DNA of 16,310 nucleotides from Caryophanales bacterium UBA6448 (GTDB lineage Bacteria > Bacillota_I > Bacilli_A > RF39 > UBA660): positions 1 through 16,310 of the forward strand of contig DJOC01000059.1 of assembly GCA_002439555.1 (NCBI GenBank), in the 5' to 3' direction. Below, in pieces: positions 1 through 6,956 of this stretch; the first letter of the stretch is position 1, and each line of letters opens with the position of its first letter. The position numbers and the translations under genes are program-made. The notes beneath the pieces are model-generated. The model worked only from the letters and a program-made list of their open reading frames with translations. It had not been told where the DNA came from and made no database searches.

Positions 1-348
1 TTTTTAGAAAATATGTCATCATTATTTTATGATGTTGATTTAATTATTACTAGGGCAGGAGCCTCCACTTTAGCGGAAGTTATGAATGCAAATTTACCTT
101 CGATAATTATTCCTTCACCATATGTTGCGGGAAATCATCAATATTATAATGCTTTAGATTTAACTGAAAGAGGTCTTGCTAAAATGTATGAAGAAAAAAA
201 CTTAAATGTTGAAGTATTATACAAAGATATAAATGATTTGTTAAGTGGCAATAGTGAATATAAAACTATGAAAGAAAATCTCAATAAATTAAATAAAGTT
301 AAATCATCAAAAATTATTTATGATGAAATAAAAAGGATTTTAAAATGA
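1..348 (+). CDS. murG: MurG C-terminal part (5' end cut by window)
   Basis: This is the C-terminal end of UDP-N-acetylglucosamine:MurNAc-(pentapeptide)-PP-undecaprenol GlcNAc transferase, which makes lipid II from lipid I on the inner face of the membrane. The frame is open from base 1, so the gene starts upstream and the ATG at 13 is internal. The visible segment holds the family's donor-sugar-binding signature: DLIITRAGASTLAE followed by LPSIIIPSPYVAGNHQYYNA, matching the usual 'SRAGA.T.AE' and 'IPSPY...NHQ' blocks of GT-B glycosyltransferase MurG. About 116 residues are present of the roughly 350-360 usual. The TGA stop overlaps the murB start as ATGA, implying translational coupling. Identification is firm; the N-terminal half and the promoter are outside the window. 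Confidence 0.95.
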   Translation, partial: FLENMSSLFYDVDLIITRAGASTLAEVMNANLPSIIIPSPYVAGNHQYYNALDLTERGLAKMYEEKNLNVEVLYKDINDLLSGNSEYKTMKENLNKLNKVKSSKIIYDEIKRILK

Positions 349-1220
349 ATGAGTATGGTATAGTTTATGAAAATGTTGATTTAAAAAAATATACAACTTT
401 AGGTGTGGGTGGAATAGCAAAATATTTAATCGAAGTTACTAGTGAAAAAAATTTAGTTTCTTTAATAAAATATTTAAGAGAAAACAATCTAAAATATTAC
501 ATTTTAGGTAATGGTTCAAATGTTATTTTGGATGATAGTTTTTTTGACGGTGTAATAATAAGAGTTAATAAACTAAATAAAATTGAAGTAAATGAAGATG
601 TAGTTACAGCCTCTTGTGGAGTAAAATTGGGATTTTTAAATAATGTTGCCCTTCAAAATGGACTTGTTTCTTTATATTTTGCTTCACTTATACCCGGAGA
701 AGTAGGTTCTTCGGTAATGGGAAATGCAGGATGCTATAATCATAGTTTAATGGAATATGTTCAAAGTGTTAAAGTTCTAACTAAAGAGGGTAATGTAACA
801 AATATTTCAAAAAGTGAAATTAAGTATGGTTATAGATATACTTCTTTAAAAGGCAATATTATTTTGTCTGTTACATTCAAACTTGAAAAAGGCGACCCAT
901 TAGAAACTTTAAAATTAATTAAGGAAAATAATGATAAAAGACTTGCAACTCAACCATTAGATACAAAAAATGTCGGTAGTATATTTAAAAATCCTGAAGG
1001 TTATTCTGCAGGTAAATTAATTGATGATTTAGGGTTAAAAGGTTATCATATTGGCGATGCTTATGTAAGTGATAAACACGCTAATTTTATTGTAAATAAG
1101 GGTAATGCAACATATTTAGATGTACTTAATCTTATTAGTTATATAAAATTAAACGTTTTTGAAAACTATAAAATCAGTTTAGAGGTTGAACCTAAAATTG
1201 TTTCATGGAGTAATTTATGA
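345..1220 (+). CDS. murB: UDP-N-acetylenolpyruvoylglucosamine reductase MurB
   Basis: MurB is the FAD- and NADPH-dependent reductase that converts UDP-GlcNAc-enolpyruvate to UDP-MurNAc in the cytoplasm. At 291 residues it has the length of short, type II MurB. The FAD-binding half shows YTTLGVGG (about 16-23), LGNGSNVILDD (54-64) and IPGEVGSSVMGNAGCYN (116-132), where most MurBs read IPGTVGGAVxMNAG. The substrate half has YGYRYTS (161-167), the catalytic serine in GSIFKNP (S212) and the terminal acid in LEVEPKIV (about E281). The start is set by the ATGA overlap with murG. The gene in turn overlaps ftsQ by ATGA, so murG-murB-ftsQ is one coupled translation unit. The GSSVMG variant in the flavin loop is a small departure from consensus. 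Confidence 0.95.
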   Translation: MNEYGIVYENVDLKKYTTLGVGGIAKYLIEVTSEKNLVSLIKYLRENNLKYYILGNGSNVILDDSFFDGVIIRVNKLNKIEVNEDVVTASCGVKLGFLNNVALQNGLVSLYFASLIPGEVGSSVMGNAGCYNHSLMEYVQSVKVLTKEGNVTNISKSEIKYGYRYTSLKGNIILSVTFKLEKGDPLETLKLIKENNDKRLATQPLDTKNVGSIFKNPEGYSAGKLIDDLGLKGYHIGDAYVSDKHANFIVNKGNATYLDVLNLISYIKLNVFENYKISLEVEPKIVSWSNL

Positions 1221-1930
1221 AAAAGACTAAAAAGAAAATAAGAATATCTGGCGTTATTTTTATGCTTTTGACAATATATTTACTTGGAATGCTTTTATAT
1301 TATTTTATAACCTTACCAGTTAAAAGTATTAATATAAAGGGAAATAGTCTTCTTACAGATAGTCAGATTATAAGTGAAAGTAAGATTAATTATAATAGTT
1401 CAATATTTAAACTAAGTACAAGTAAAATAAAAAATAATTTACTTAAAAACCCTTTGGTAGAAAGCGTAGATATTTCACGAAATCTAAAGGGAACTATTAA
1501 CATAGAAATTAAGGAAAGTAAAATACTTTTTTATAATGTATTAACAAAAAAATTGGTACTTTCTAATGAAAAAGAGATGGATGATTCAAAGGGTTATGTA
1601 GGATTTCCAGTTTTAGTTAACTATGTACCAAGTAATATTTATAAAACTTTAATAAAATCTCTTGCTAAAATAGACGATAGTAACTATAAAATGATTTCTG
1701 AAATAGAGTATTCTGTTGAAAAATATAATGATAAAGTAGTAGATGAAGAAAGATTTTTACTTCGAATGATTGATGGAAATACTATTTATGTGAATCTTGT
1801 TAATATTGAAAAGTTAAATAAATATCAAGAAATTTATGCCGCTTTAGAGGACAAAGGAACATTATATTTAGACAGCTCCAGTAAAAACTATGTATTTAAA
1901 AAATATAGTGAAGAAACAAATGAAAGTTAA
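1217..1930 (+). CDS. ftsQ: Cell-division protein FtsQ/DivIB
   Basis: A 237-residue bitopic division protein of the FtsQ/DivIB family, which links FtsL/FtsB (DivIC) with the septal peptidoglycan synthase at the division site. Residues 1-10 are strongly basic. About 11-33 form one membrane helix (ISGVIFMLLTIYLLGMLLYY), giving an N-in/C-out topology. A POTRA domain follows (about 34-105: VKSINIKGNSLLTDSQI ... NPLVESVDISRNLKGTINIEIKE), then the beta domain. The last residues are charged and short, as in DivIB of Gram-positives. It is translationally coupled to murB by ATGA and is the last gene of the unit, since a terminator begins 22 bases after the stop. Neither ftsA nor ftsZ follows, so the dcw cluster is broken here. 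Confidence 0.9.
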   Translation: MKKTKKKIRISGVIFMLLTIYLLGMLLYYFITLPVKSINIKGNSLLTDSQIISESKINYNSSIFKLSTSKIKNNLLKNPLVESVDISRNLKGTINIEIKESKILFYNVLTKKLVLSNEKEMDDSKGYVGFPVLVNYVPSNIYKTLIKSLAKIDDSNYKMISEIEYSVEKYNDKVVDEERFLLRMIDGNTIYVNLVNIEKLNKYQEIYAALEDKGTLYLDSSSKNYVFKKYSEETNES

Positions 1931-1952
1931 CTATTAAAATATTTAAACAATT

Positions 1953-1980
1953 CTTATGCCCAAGTAGCATAAGTTTTTTT
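1953..1980 (+). terminator. Intrinsic terminator of murG-murB-ftsQ
   Basis: A perfect 7-bp stem CTTATGC (1953-1959) pairs with GCATAAG (1967-1973) around a 7-base loop and is followed directly by seven T. It ends the cell-wall/division unit and insulates the toxin-antitoxin cassette downstream. Confidence 0.85.
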
Positions 1981-2002
1981 ATAATAAATTTAGTTTATGT
2001 TT

Positions 2003-2039
2003 ATGCAAGTTGCATTAATATTTAAGTTTATGTTATAAT
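2003..2039 (+). promoter_or_regulatory. Promoter and operator-like palindrome of the AbiE-type cassette
   Basis: The -35 is TTGCAT (2010-2015), the spacer is 18 and the -10 is TATAAT (2034-2039) with an upstream TG (TGTTATAAT, extended -10). The predicted transcript starts near 2046. The palindrome ATGCAA-g-TTGCAT (2003-2015) covers the -35 box, which is where an autorepressor would sit. AbiEi antitoxins are known to repress their own operon through inverted repeats. That this palindrome is the operator here is inference. Confidence 0.7.
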
Positions 2040-2079
2040 TAGCTTGTCGAGAAATCTATTAAAAAAGGTGATAATGAAT

Positions 2080-2514
2080 ATGAATGATAAGAAAAAGTAT
2101 TTAATTGACTTAACTCCGGCGGAGTATAGAGTTACTTTATTAAAAGGGAGTGATGATAAGGTCCTTTCAAGGTCTGATGCGCTGTGTTTGAGAGGTTATG
2201 GTAATTGGAATTATGATAATTCCGTTAAGGTATATAGTAAAAAGAAATTAGAAAAACCATATGATTTTGATATTGTTGATAATTTTGATGACATTGATTA
2301 TAGTATTTTATTTGGAATTCCGGTTTGTTCTGAAAAACAAGCATTTATAGACTTAATGAATAATCCAAAGGATGAATTACAAACTTTATTAGAAGCATTA
2401 GGAGATTACTACTATACACATAATGAATCTTTTGATTCTCTCGAGTTAAATAAAAGCCAAACCAGAAAATTAAATAAGTATAAAGAGGATGCAATTCACT
2501 ATTGGGATAGTTAG
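2080..2514 (+). CDS. Probable AbiEi-like antitoxin (short form)
   Basis: First gene of a two-gene cassette, about 144 residues. I start it at ATG 2080: AAGGTG (2065-2070) lies 9 bases upstream, while the in-frame ATG at 2074 is only 3 bases from it. A TTG further up at 2044 would lie before the predicted transcript start. The C-terminal half contains IPVCSEKQAFIDLM, which resembles the 'S.E+AllDLl' segment of AbiEi antitoxins, followed by a helical, charged tail ending in HYWDS. The N-terminal winged-helix DNA-binding domain of typical AbiEi (about 200 or more residues in total) is not evident, so DNA binding is uncertain. The call rests mainly on the neighbour: an AbiEii nucleotidyltransferase begins 8 bases after the stop, with GGGGGAA bridging the gap. 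It may be a diverged or shortened antitoxin. Confidence 0.55.
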   Translation: MNDKKKYLIDLTPAEYRVTLLKGSDDKVLSRSDALCLRGYGNWNYDNSVKVYSKKKLEKPYDFDIVDNFDDIDYSILFGIPVCSEKQAFIDLMNNPKDELQTLLEALGDYYYTHNESFDSLELNKSQTRKLNKYKEDAIHYWDS

Positions 2515-2522
2515 GGGGAAAT

Positions 2523-3221
2523 ATGAAATATACACCAAACAAAGATATATTATATGAGATTATAGGAGCTTTAAATGATGCTAAATTACCAATTATTTTT
2601 AAAGGTGCTAATGTTACGAATGTTATATTAAAGGAAAATGACAGCCCATATATTCGAAGAACTACAGATATAGATAGTAGTTGGTATGGCGAAAATCCCA
2701 CAACTAGTAATATAGAGTTAATGCTTATCGATGCTTTAAAGCCATATGGTTATGATGTTGAAAAGATAAGAGAACTAGATGGTAAAGTTAAAAGTGCTGG
2801 ATTTAAAATACTAAAAGATGGATTACCTGTTACAAAAATAGATATTGATATTCACAAAGTAATAAATTCAAAAAAATATTTTTATGGTTCTATAGAATTT
2901 GTCGGAGTATCTTTTGAGGAAATATTAGCAGACAAATTTTGTGCAATTTCTCAAAAATCAGTCTATCGAAGAATAAAGGATTTGACAGATATATATTCTT
3001 TATTGACTATATTTACTCCTTCAGTTGAAGATTTATATAAAATAATACTAGAATCTGAAAAAAATCTTGGAAATTTTGACGAATTATTGAGAAATTTTGA
3101 ATTGCTGAAGAAATGTTATAATGATTTAAAAATGGAAAACAAACCTGAATTTAAGGAAGTGTATGAATGCACGGTAAATTGGGCTAATAAATTTAATGAT
3201 CTAAATTGTGATAAACCTTAA
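2523..3221 (+). CDS. Nucleotidyltransferase toxin, AbiEii/AbiGii family
   Basis: A 232-residue protein with the order of motifs seen in AbiEii toxins, DNA polymerase beta-fold nucleotidyltransferases. FKGANVTNVI (26-35) stands where most have 'KGG..L'. RRTTDIDSSW (45-54) carries the metal-binding Asp pair D49/D51. TKIDIDIH (104-111) supplies the third acidic strand. The helical C-terminal signature is EEILADKF...RRIKDLTDIYSL (about 132-160). Characterised family members transfer nucleotides to tRNA 3' ends or similar targets and arrest growth unless neutralised by AbiEi. The target here is unknown. The start follows GGGGGAAAT. All catalytic acids look intact, so the gene appears active. The G-to-A change in the KGG motif is the only visible oddity. 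The stop codon sits in the loop of the terminator. Confidence 0.88.
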   Translation: MKYTPNKDILYEIIGALNDAKLPIIFKGANVTNVILKENDSPYIRRTTDIDSSWYGENPTTSNIELMLIDALKPYGYDVEKIRELDGKVKSAGFKILKDGLPVTKIDIDIHKVINSKKYFYGSIEFVGVSFEEILADKFCAISQKSVYRRIKDLTDIYSLLTIFTPSVEDLYKIILESEKNLGNFDELLRNFELLKKCYNDLKMENKPEFKEVYECTVNWANKFNDLNCDKP

Positions 3222-3238
3222 AATAGTTTATCTTTTTT
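3210..3238 (+). terminator. Terminator of the AbiE-type cassette, overlapping the stop codon
   Basis: GATAAAC (3210-3216) pairs with GTTTATC (3226-3232) and is followed by TTTTTT (3233-3238). The TAA stop at 3219-3221 lies inside the loop, so the last codons encode the left arm of the hairpin. Confidence 0.8.
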
Positions 3239-3259
3239 ATAATAAATTTTCATAAATAA

Positions 3260-3288
3260 TTGAAAATAAATGGAAAAATTGGTATTAT
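3260..3288 (+). promoter_or_regulatory. Promoter of the kinase-alaS-murD unit
   Basis: TTGAAA (3260-3265), a 17-base spacer and TATTAT (3283-3288). The predicted start is near 3295, leaving a leader of about 18 bases that carries GGAGG (3303-3307) 5 bases before the ATG at 3313. Confidence 0.6.
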
Positions 3289-3312
3289 ATATTTGATTAA
3301 TCGGAGGAAATT

Positions 3313-3837
3313 ATGAGAATATTTTTAATTGCTGGAAAAGCAGGAAGTGGAAAAAATGTAGTAGCAAAATTAATTAAGGAATACTATATTTATAAAGTTG
3401 AGGAGTGTGCTATAACAAGTTATAGTAAATATATTAAAAACTTTGCATTAGAATTAACTGATTGGGATGGTACTGATGCAAATAAACCAAGAGATTTTAT
3501 GCAACATCTTGGTGATGTAATGAGAGAGGTTGATGAAAACTTTCTTGTGTCAAATATGATTAAGGATATAACTATTTATGAAAGATATGTAGAAAATTTA
3601 GTTATAAGTGATGTAAGAATGCCAAATGAAATAGATATGATAAAGTCATCATTTGATAATGTTTATTCATTTTATGTCGTAAATCAGTTTGGTTCAAGTA
3701 AACTTACAATTGAGCAACAATCACATATTACCGAAAATGCTTTAGAGGATTATACTGATTTTGATTATACAATTGCTAATGATGAACTTGATAAGTTAAA
3801 AGAAAAAGTATTTGCAATTTTAGATAGGGTGAAATAA
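3313..3837 (+). CDS. P-loop kinase, deoxynucleoside monophosphate kinase-like
   Basis: A 174-residue P-loop protein. The Walker A motif is GKAGSGKN (8-15), at the very N-terminus after MRIFLIA, as in the adenylate/dNMP/dephospho-CoA kinase superfamily. VISDVRMPNEIDMIK (97-111) matches the 'SDVR.PNE...' block of phage-type deoxynucleoside monophosphate kinases. HITENALEDYTDFDYTIAN (138-156) matches the 'H.tE..l...dfD..i.N' tail of the same group, so I favour a dNMP kinase-like activity (NMP + ATP to NDP). The true substrate cannot be read from sequence. GGAGG precedes the start by 5 bases. The gene overlaps alaS by one base (TAATG), so the two are co-translated. A housekeeping role coupled to tRNA charging is not obvious; the link may simply reflect compact packing. 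Confidence 0.72.
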   Translation: MRIFLIAGKAGSGKNVVAKLIKEYYIYKVEECAITSYSKYIKNFALELTDWDGTDANKPRDFMQHLGDVMREVDENFLVSNMIKDITIYERYVENLVISDVRMPNEIDMIKSSFDNVYSFYVVNQFGSSKLTIEQQSHITENALEDYTDFDYTIANDELDKLKEKVFAILDRVK

Positions 3838-5597
3838 TGAAAAGTGTTAATTTAAAAGATTTATATATTGATTTTTTTGTATCAAAGGGACATAAAGAGA
3901 TTCCTTCAGCACCTGTAGTGCCTGAAAATGATCCAAGTGTTTTATTTAATACAGCGGGTATGCAACCACTTATTCCATATTTAATGGGTAAGGAGCATCC
4001 TTATGGGACAAGACTTTGTGATGCTCAAAAGTGTATTCGTACTAATGATTTAGATGCTATTGGTGATACATATCATCATACATTTTTTGAAATGCTTGGT
4101 AATTGGTCACTTGGCGACTATTTTAAAAAAGAGGCAATTACTTGGAGTTTTGAATTTTTAACCCAAGTTTTAAATATTCCAGTAGAGCGTCTTGCTGTAA
4201 CTGTTTTCGCAGGAAATGATACAATTCCTTTTGACAAAGTAAGTTATGATATATGGCTTAGTTTAGGTATTCCGAAGGAAAGAATAGCTATGACTACGGA
4301 AGATAATTTTTGGATTGCTGGAGAAACTGGACCTTGTGGACCAGACACAGAAATGTTCTATTTCAGAAGTAATGACGAAATCCCAGAAAAGTTTGATCCT
4401 GAGGATGAAAGATGGGTTGAAATATGGAATGACGTATTTATGGAATTTAATAAAAAAAGTGATGGCAGCGTTGAAAGCCTTCCTAAAAAAAATGTTGATA
4501 CAGGAATGGGCCTTGAAAGAGTAACTGCTGTACTCGAAGGTGTAAATGATAATTATCTTTCTTCTGTATGGAAAGATGTAATTGATTTAATTTGCGAAAT
4601 TTCTGGAAAAACTTATGAAGAAAATGCAAAATCTATAAGAATTATGGCTGACCATATTCGTACATCTGTGTTTATTGCCGCAGATAACGCTGGTATTAAA
4701 CCATCAAATGTAGGACAAGGTTATATTTTACGTAGACTTATTCGTAGAACTATCCGTCACGCAAAAAAATTAGGTATTGATATAAATGGTGATTGGGAAA
4801 GAAAAATTGCATCATTAATAATATCTAAATATGCTAGATATTATAGCGAGCTTTCTGAAAATGAAAATGTAGTTTATGAAGTATTAAAAAATGAAAAAGA
4901 AAAATTTAATAGAACACTTGAAAAAGGTTTAAAAGAATTTAATAAAGTTATTTCTAAAGGTAATAATATTGATGGAATTACTGCATTTCATTTATATGAT
5001 ACCTATGGTTTTCCAATTGAACTTACTATAGAACTTGCAAATGAAAATAATGTAACAGTGGATGAAAAAGGCTTTAATGAAAAGTTTAAAGAACATCAAA
5101 ATTTATCAAGAACTGCCTCAGCAGGACAATTTAAAGGTGGCCTTGCGGGTGATTCTGAAACTGAAACTAAATATCATACAGCAACCCATTTACTTAATGC
5201 TGCCTTAAAGATTACAGTAAGTGAGGATGTTCATCAAAAGGGAAGTAACATTACTGATGAAAGAATGCGTTTTGACTTTAGTTGTGACCATAAACTTTCT
5301 GCTGAAGAAATTAAAAATACTGAAGATTTAGTAAATAAATGGATTAAAGAAAGTTTGCCAGTAACTGTGGAGGAAATGCCTAAAGAAAAAGCAGTTGAAA
5401 TTGGTGCAGAGCATATGTTTATTGAAAAATATCCTGATATAGTAACAGTTTATTTTATTGGTGATGTTTCTAAAGAAATATGTATGGGACCACACGTAAA
5501 AAATACAAGTGAACTTGGAACATTTAAAATCGTCAAAGAGGAATCTTCTTCAGCCGGTGTTCGTAGAATTAAAGCAGTACTTGAAAGTGAGAAATAA
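3837..5597 (+). CDS. alaS: Alanyl-tRNA synthetase, short form lacking the C-Ala domain
   Basis: A 586-residue AlaRS; the common bacterial enzyme is about 870-880. The class II aminoacylation core is complete: VLFNTAGMQPLIPYLMG (35-51), QKCIRTNDL (64-72), HHTFFEMLGNWSLGDYFK (80-97), WIAGETGPCGPDTEMFYF (159-176) and VDTGMGLERVTAVLEG (220-235). The tRNA-recognition helices follow, with ADHIRTSVFIAAD (271-283) and GQGYILRRLIRRTIRHAKK (293-311). After a short linker (FKGGLAG, 432-438) comes an editing module. It keeps both metal/catalytic pairs, H447/H451 in HTATHLL and C549/H553 in CMGPHV (usually CGGTH), and ends in GVRRIKAVLESEK. The beta-barrel with the 'AEGGGQ' motif that normally precedes editing, and the whole C-Ala/dimerisation region after it, are missing. 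The stop is clean, with murD 2 bases later, so this is a true short form and not a fragment. Similar short AlaRSs are known in some reduced lineages. Confidence 0.95.
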   Translation: MKSVNLKDLYIDFFVSKGHKEIPSAPVVPENDPSVLFNTAGMQPLIPYLMGKEHPYGTRLCDAQKCIRTNDLDAIGDTYHHTFFEMLGNWSLGDYFKKEAITWSFEFLTQVLNIPVERLAVTVFAGNDTIPFDKVSYDIWLSLGIPKERIAMTTEDNFWIAGETGPCGPDTEMFYFRSNDEIPEKFDPEDERWVEIWNDVFMEFNKKSDGSVESLPKKNVDTGMGLERVTAVLEGVNDNYLSSVWKDVIDLICEISGKTYEENAKSIRIMADHIRTSVFIAADNAGIKPSNVGQGYILRRLIRRTIRHAKKLGIDINGDWERKIASLIISKYARYYSELSENENVVYEVLKNEKEKFNRTLEKGLKEFNKVISKGNNIDGITAFHLYDTYGFPIELTIELANENNVTVDEKGFNEKFKEHQNLSRTASAGQFKGGLAGDSETETKYHTATHLLNAALKITVSEDVHQKGSNITDERMRFDFSCDHKLSAEEIKNTEDLVNKWIKESLPVTVEEMPKEKAVEIGAEHMFIEKYPDIVTVYFIGDVSKEICMGPHVKNTSELGTFKIVKEESSSAGVRRIKAVLESEK

Positions 5598-5599
5598 TT

Positions 5600-6916
5600 A
5601 TGTTCGAAAATAAAAGAATATTTATTTTAGGTATGGCTAAAAGTGGTTATAACGTAGCAAAACTTCTTTATAAAAATAATGAAATTGTTATAACTGATAA
5701 AAATGATCAGGATGAAGAAAAGGTTAAAGAACTAGAGAGTTTGGGAGTAAAATTTGTTAAAACTGATAATCCTTTAGAAATATTTGATGATTCATTTGAT
5801 ATGGTTATTAAAAACCCGGGAGTTATGCCAACTCATCAACTTTTGGTTTTAGCACAAAGTAAAAATATACCAATTTATAATGAAATGGAAGTAGCATATC
5901 ATTTTCTTCCTAAAAATATTACTATAATTGGTGTAACTGGTTCAAATGGTAAAACTACGACCACCACAATGATTTATGAATTATTAAAATTAATGAAAAA
6001 GTCCGTAGTTCTTGGTGGAAATATTGGTTACCCTTTAAGTGAGGTTATTCCTTTTATTCACGAAGGTGATATTCTCCTTTTAGAGATATCAGATCATCAA
6101 CTTATAAATTTTAAAGATTTCAAAACTAATATAAGCGTCCTTACAAATCTATGTCAAACACATTTAGATTATCACGGAACTTATGAAAATTATAAAAAGG
6201 TAAAACATAATATCTTTAATCATCATACTAAAGAGGACATTGCTATTATTAATGCTGGTAATGAAGATAGTATGATTTTAACTAGTGATATAAATAGTAC
6301 AAAAGAATATTTTAATGGCAAAGATGCTTATGTAAAAGATAATGCTATTTATATTGAAGATGAAAAAATTATTGATACAAATGATATTTTAGTAAAAGGA
6401 AAGCATAACTATGAAAATATTATGGCCTGTTTACTTGTTATCAAAGAATTTGGTATTGATAAAAAAATTGTTAAAAAGTTCTTTAGTATATTTAAAGGTG
6501 TAGAGCATAGAATTGAATTTGTTTGTGAAAAGGGTGGTGTTAAATATTATAATGATTCTAAAGCGACAAATCCGACAAGTACAATAACGGCATTAAATGC
6601 TTTTGATGAAGATACATATCTTCTTTTGGGAGGAATGGAAAGAAGCCAAGATTTCCACGAACTTGATGGTGCAATAAAAAATGTAAAAAAAATTTATGCA
6701 ATCGGTGAAACTACTGAAAAAGTTTATGAATATGCTCAAAGTATGAATATTTTATGTGAAAAATGCTATACTTTAAATGAAGCAATGAATAAAATTAAAA
6801 AGGACAATATTAAAAATGGAGTAGTTCTTTTATCTCCCGCAAGTGCAAGTTGGGATCAATATGATAAATTTGAAACTCGTGGGGAAGAATTTAAACATCT
6901 TGCAAAAAGTATGTAA
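5600..6916 (+). CDS. murD: UDP-MurNAc-L-alanine:D-glutamate ligase MurD
   Basis: A 438-residue cytoplasmic Mur ligase that adds D-Glu to UDP-MurNAc-L-Ala using ATP. The N-terminal nucleotide-sugar domain starts FILGMAKSGYNVA (8-20). The P-loop is GVTGSNGKTTTT (111-122). The central domain has LEISDHQL (161-168), where most MurDs read ELSSFQL, and THLDYHGTYENY (187-198), where most read DHLDRHG.xENY. K202 is the likely carbamylated lysine. The C-terminal domain has NDSKATNPTSTI (about 318-329) and ends LSPASASWDQYDKFETRGEEF, the MurD signature. It follows alaS by 2 bases with only a weak SD-like GTGAG, implying coupled translation. Its first residues, MFENKRIFILG, closely parallel MurC in this window (MFENKKIHMIG). 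The motif substitutions are modest and should not abolish activity. Confidence 0.93.
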   Translation: MFENKRIFILGMAKSGYNVAKLLYKNNEIVITDKNDQDEEKVKELESLGVKFVKTDNPLEIFDDSFDMVIKNPGVMPTHQLLVLAQSKNIPIYNEMEVAYHFLPKNITIIGVTGSNGKTTTTTMIYELLKLMKKSVVLGGNIGYPLSEVIPFIHEGDILLLEISDHQLINFKDFKTNISVLTNLCQTHLDYHGTYENYKKVKHNIFNHHTKEDIAIINAGNEDSMILTSDINSTKEYFNGKDAYVKDNAIYIEDEKIIDTNDILVKGKHNYENIMACLLVIKEFGIDKKIVKKFFSIFKGVEHRIEFVCEKGGVKYYNDSKATNPTSTITALNAFDEDTYLLLGGMERSQDFHELDGAIKNVKKIYAIGETTEKVYEYAQSMNILCEKCYTLNEAMNKIKKDNIKNGVVLLSPASASWDQYDKFETRGEEFKHLAKSM

Positions 6917-6928
6917 AAATTATATAAT
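6900..6928 (+). promoter_or_regulatory. Promoter inside the end of murD
   Basis: TTGCAA (6900-6905), a 17-base spacer and TATAAT (6923-6928). The -35 lies in the last codons of murD. The predicted start near 6935 would give the next gene its own transcript in addition to read-through from murD. Confidence 0.65.
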
Positions 6929-6956
6929 TTAAATATAAGAATAAAGGGTGATTAAT

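Noticed and set aside
2044..2079. TTG start for the antitoxin gene
   Set aside because: It lies before the predicted transcript start and has no ribosome binding site. ATG 2080 has AAGGTG 9 bases upstream.
2345..2701. Minus-strand ORF of 118 codons
   Set aside because: It runs opposite the toxin-antitoxin genes, has no ribosome binding site and reads like an antisense shadow.
4315..4524. Overlapping plus-strand ORF of 69 codons within alaS
   Set aside because: Out-of-frame shadow of conserved AlaRS sequence.
6948..6956. GTG 6948 as start of the membrane protein
   Set aside because: This GTG is part of AAAGGGTG, the ribosome binding site. GTG 6957 is correctly spaced.
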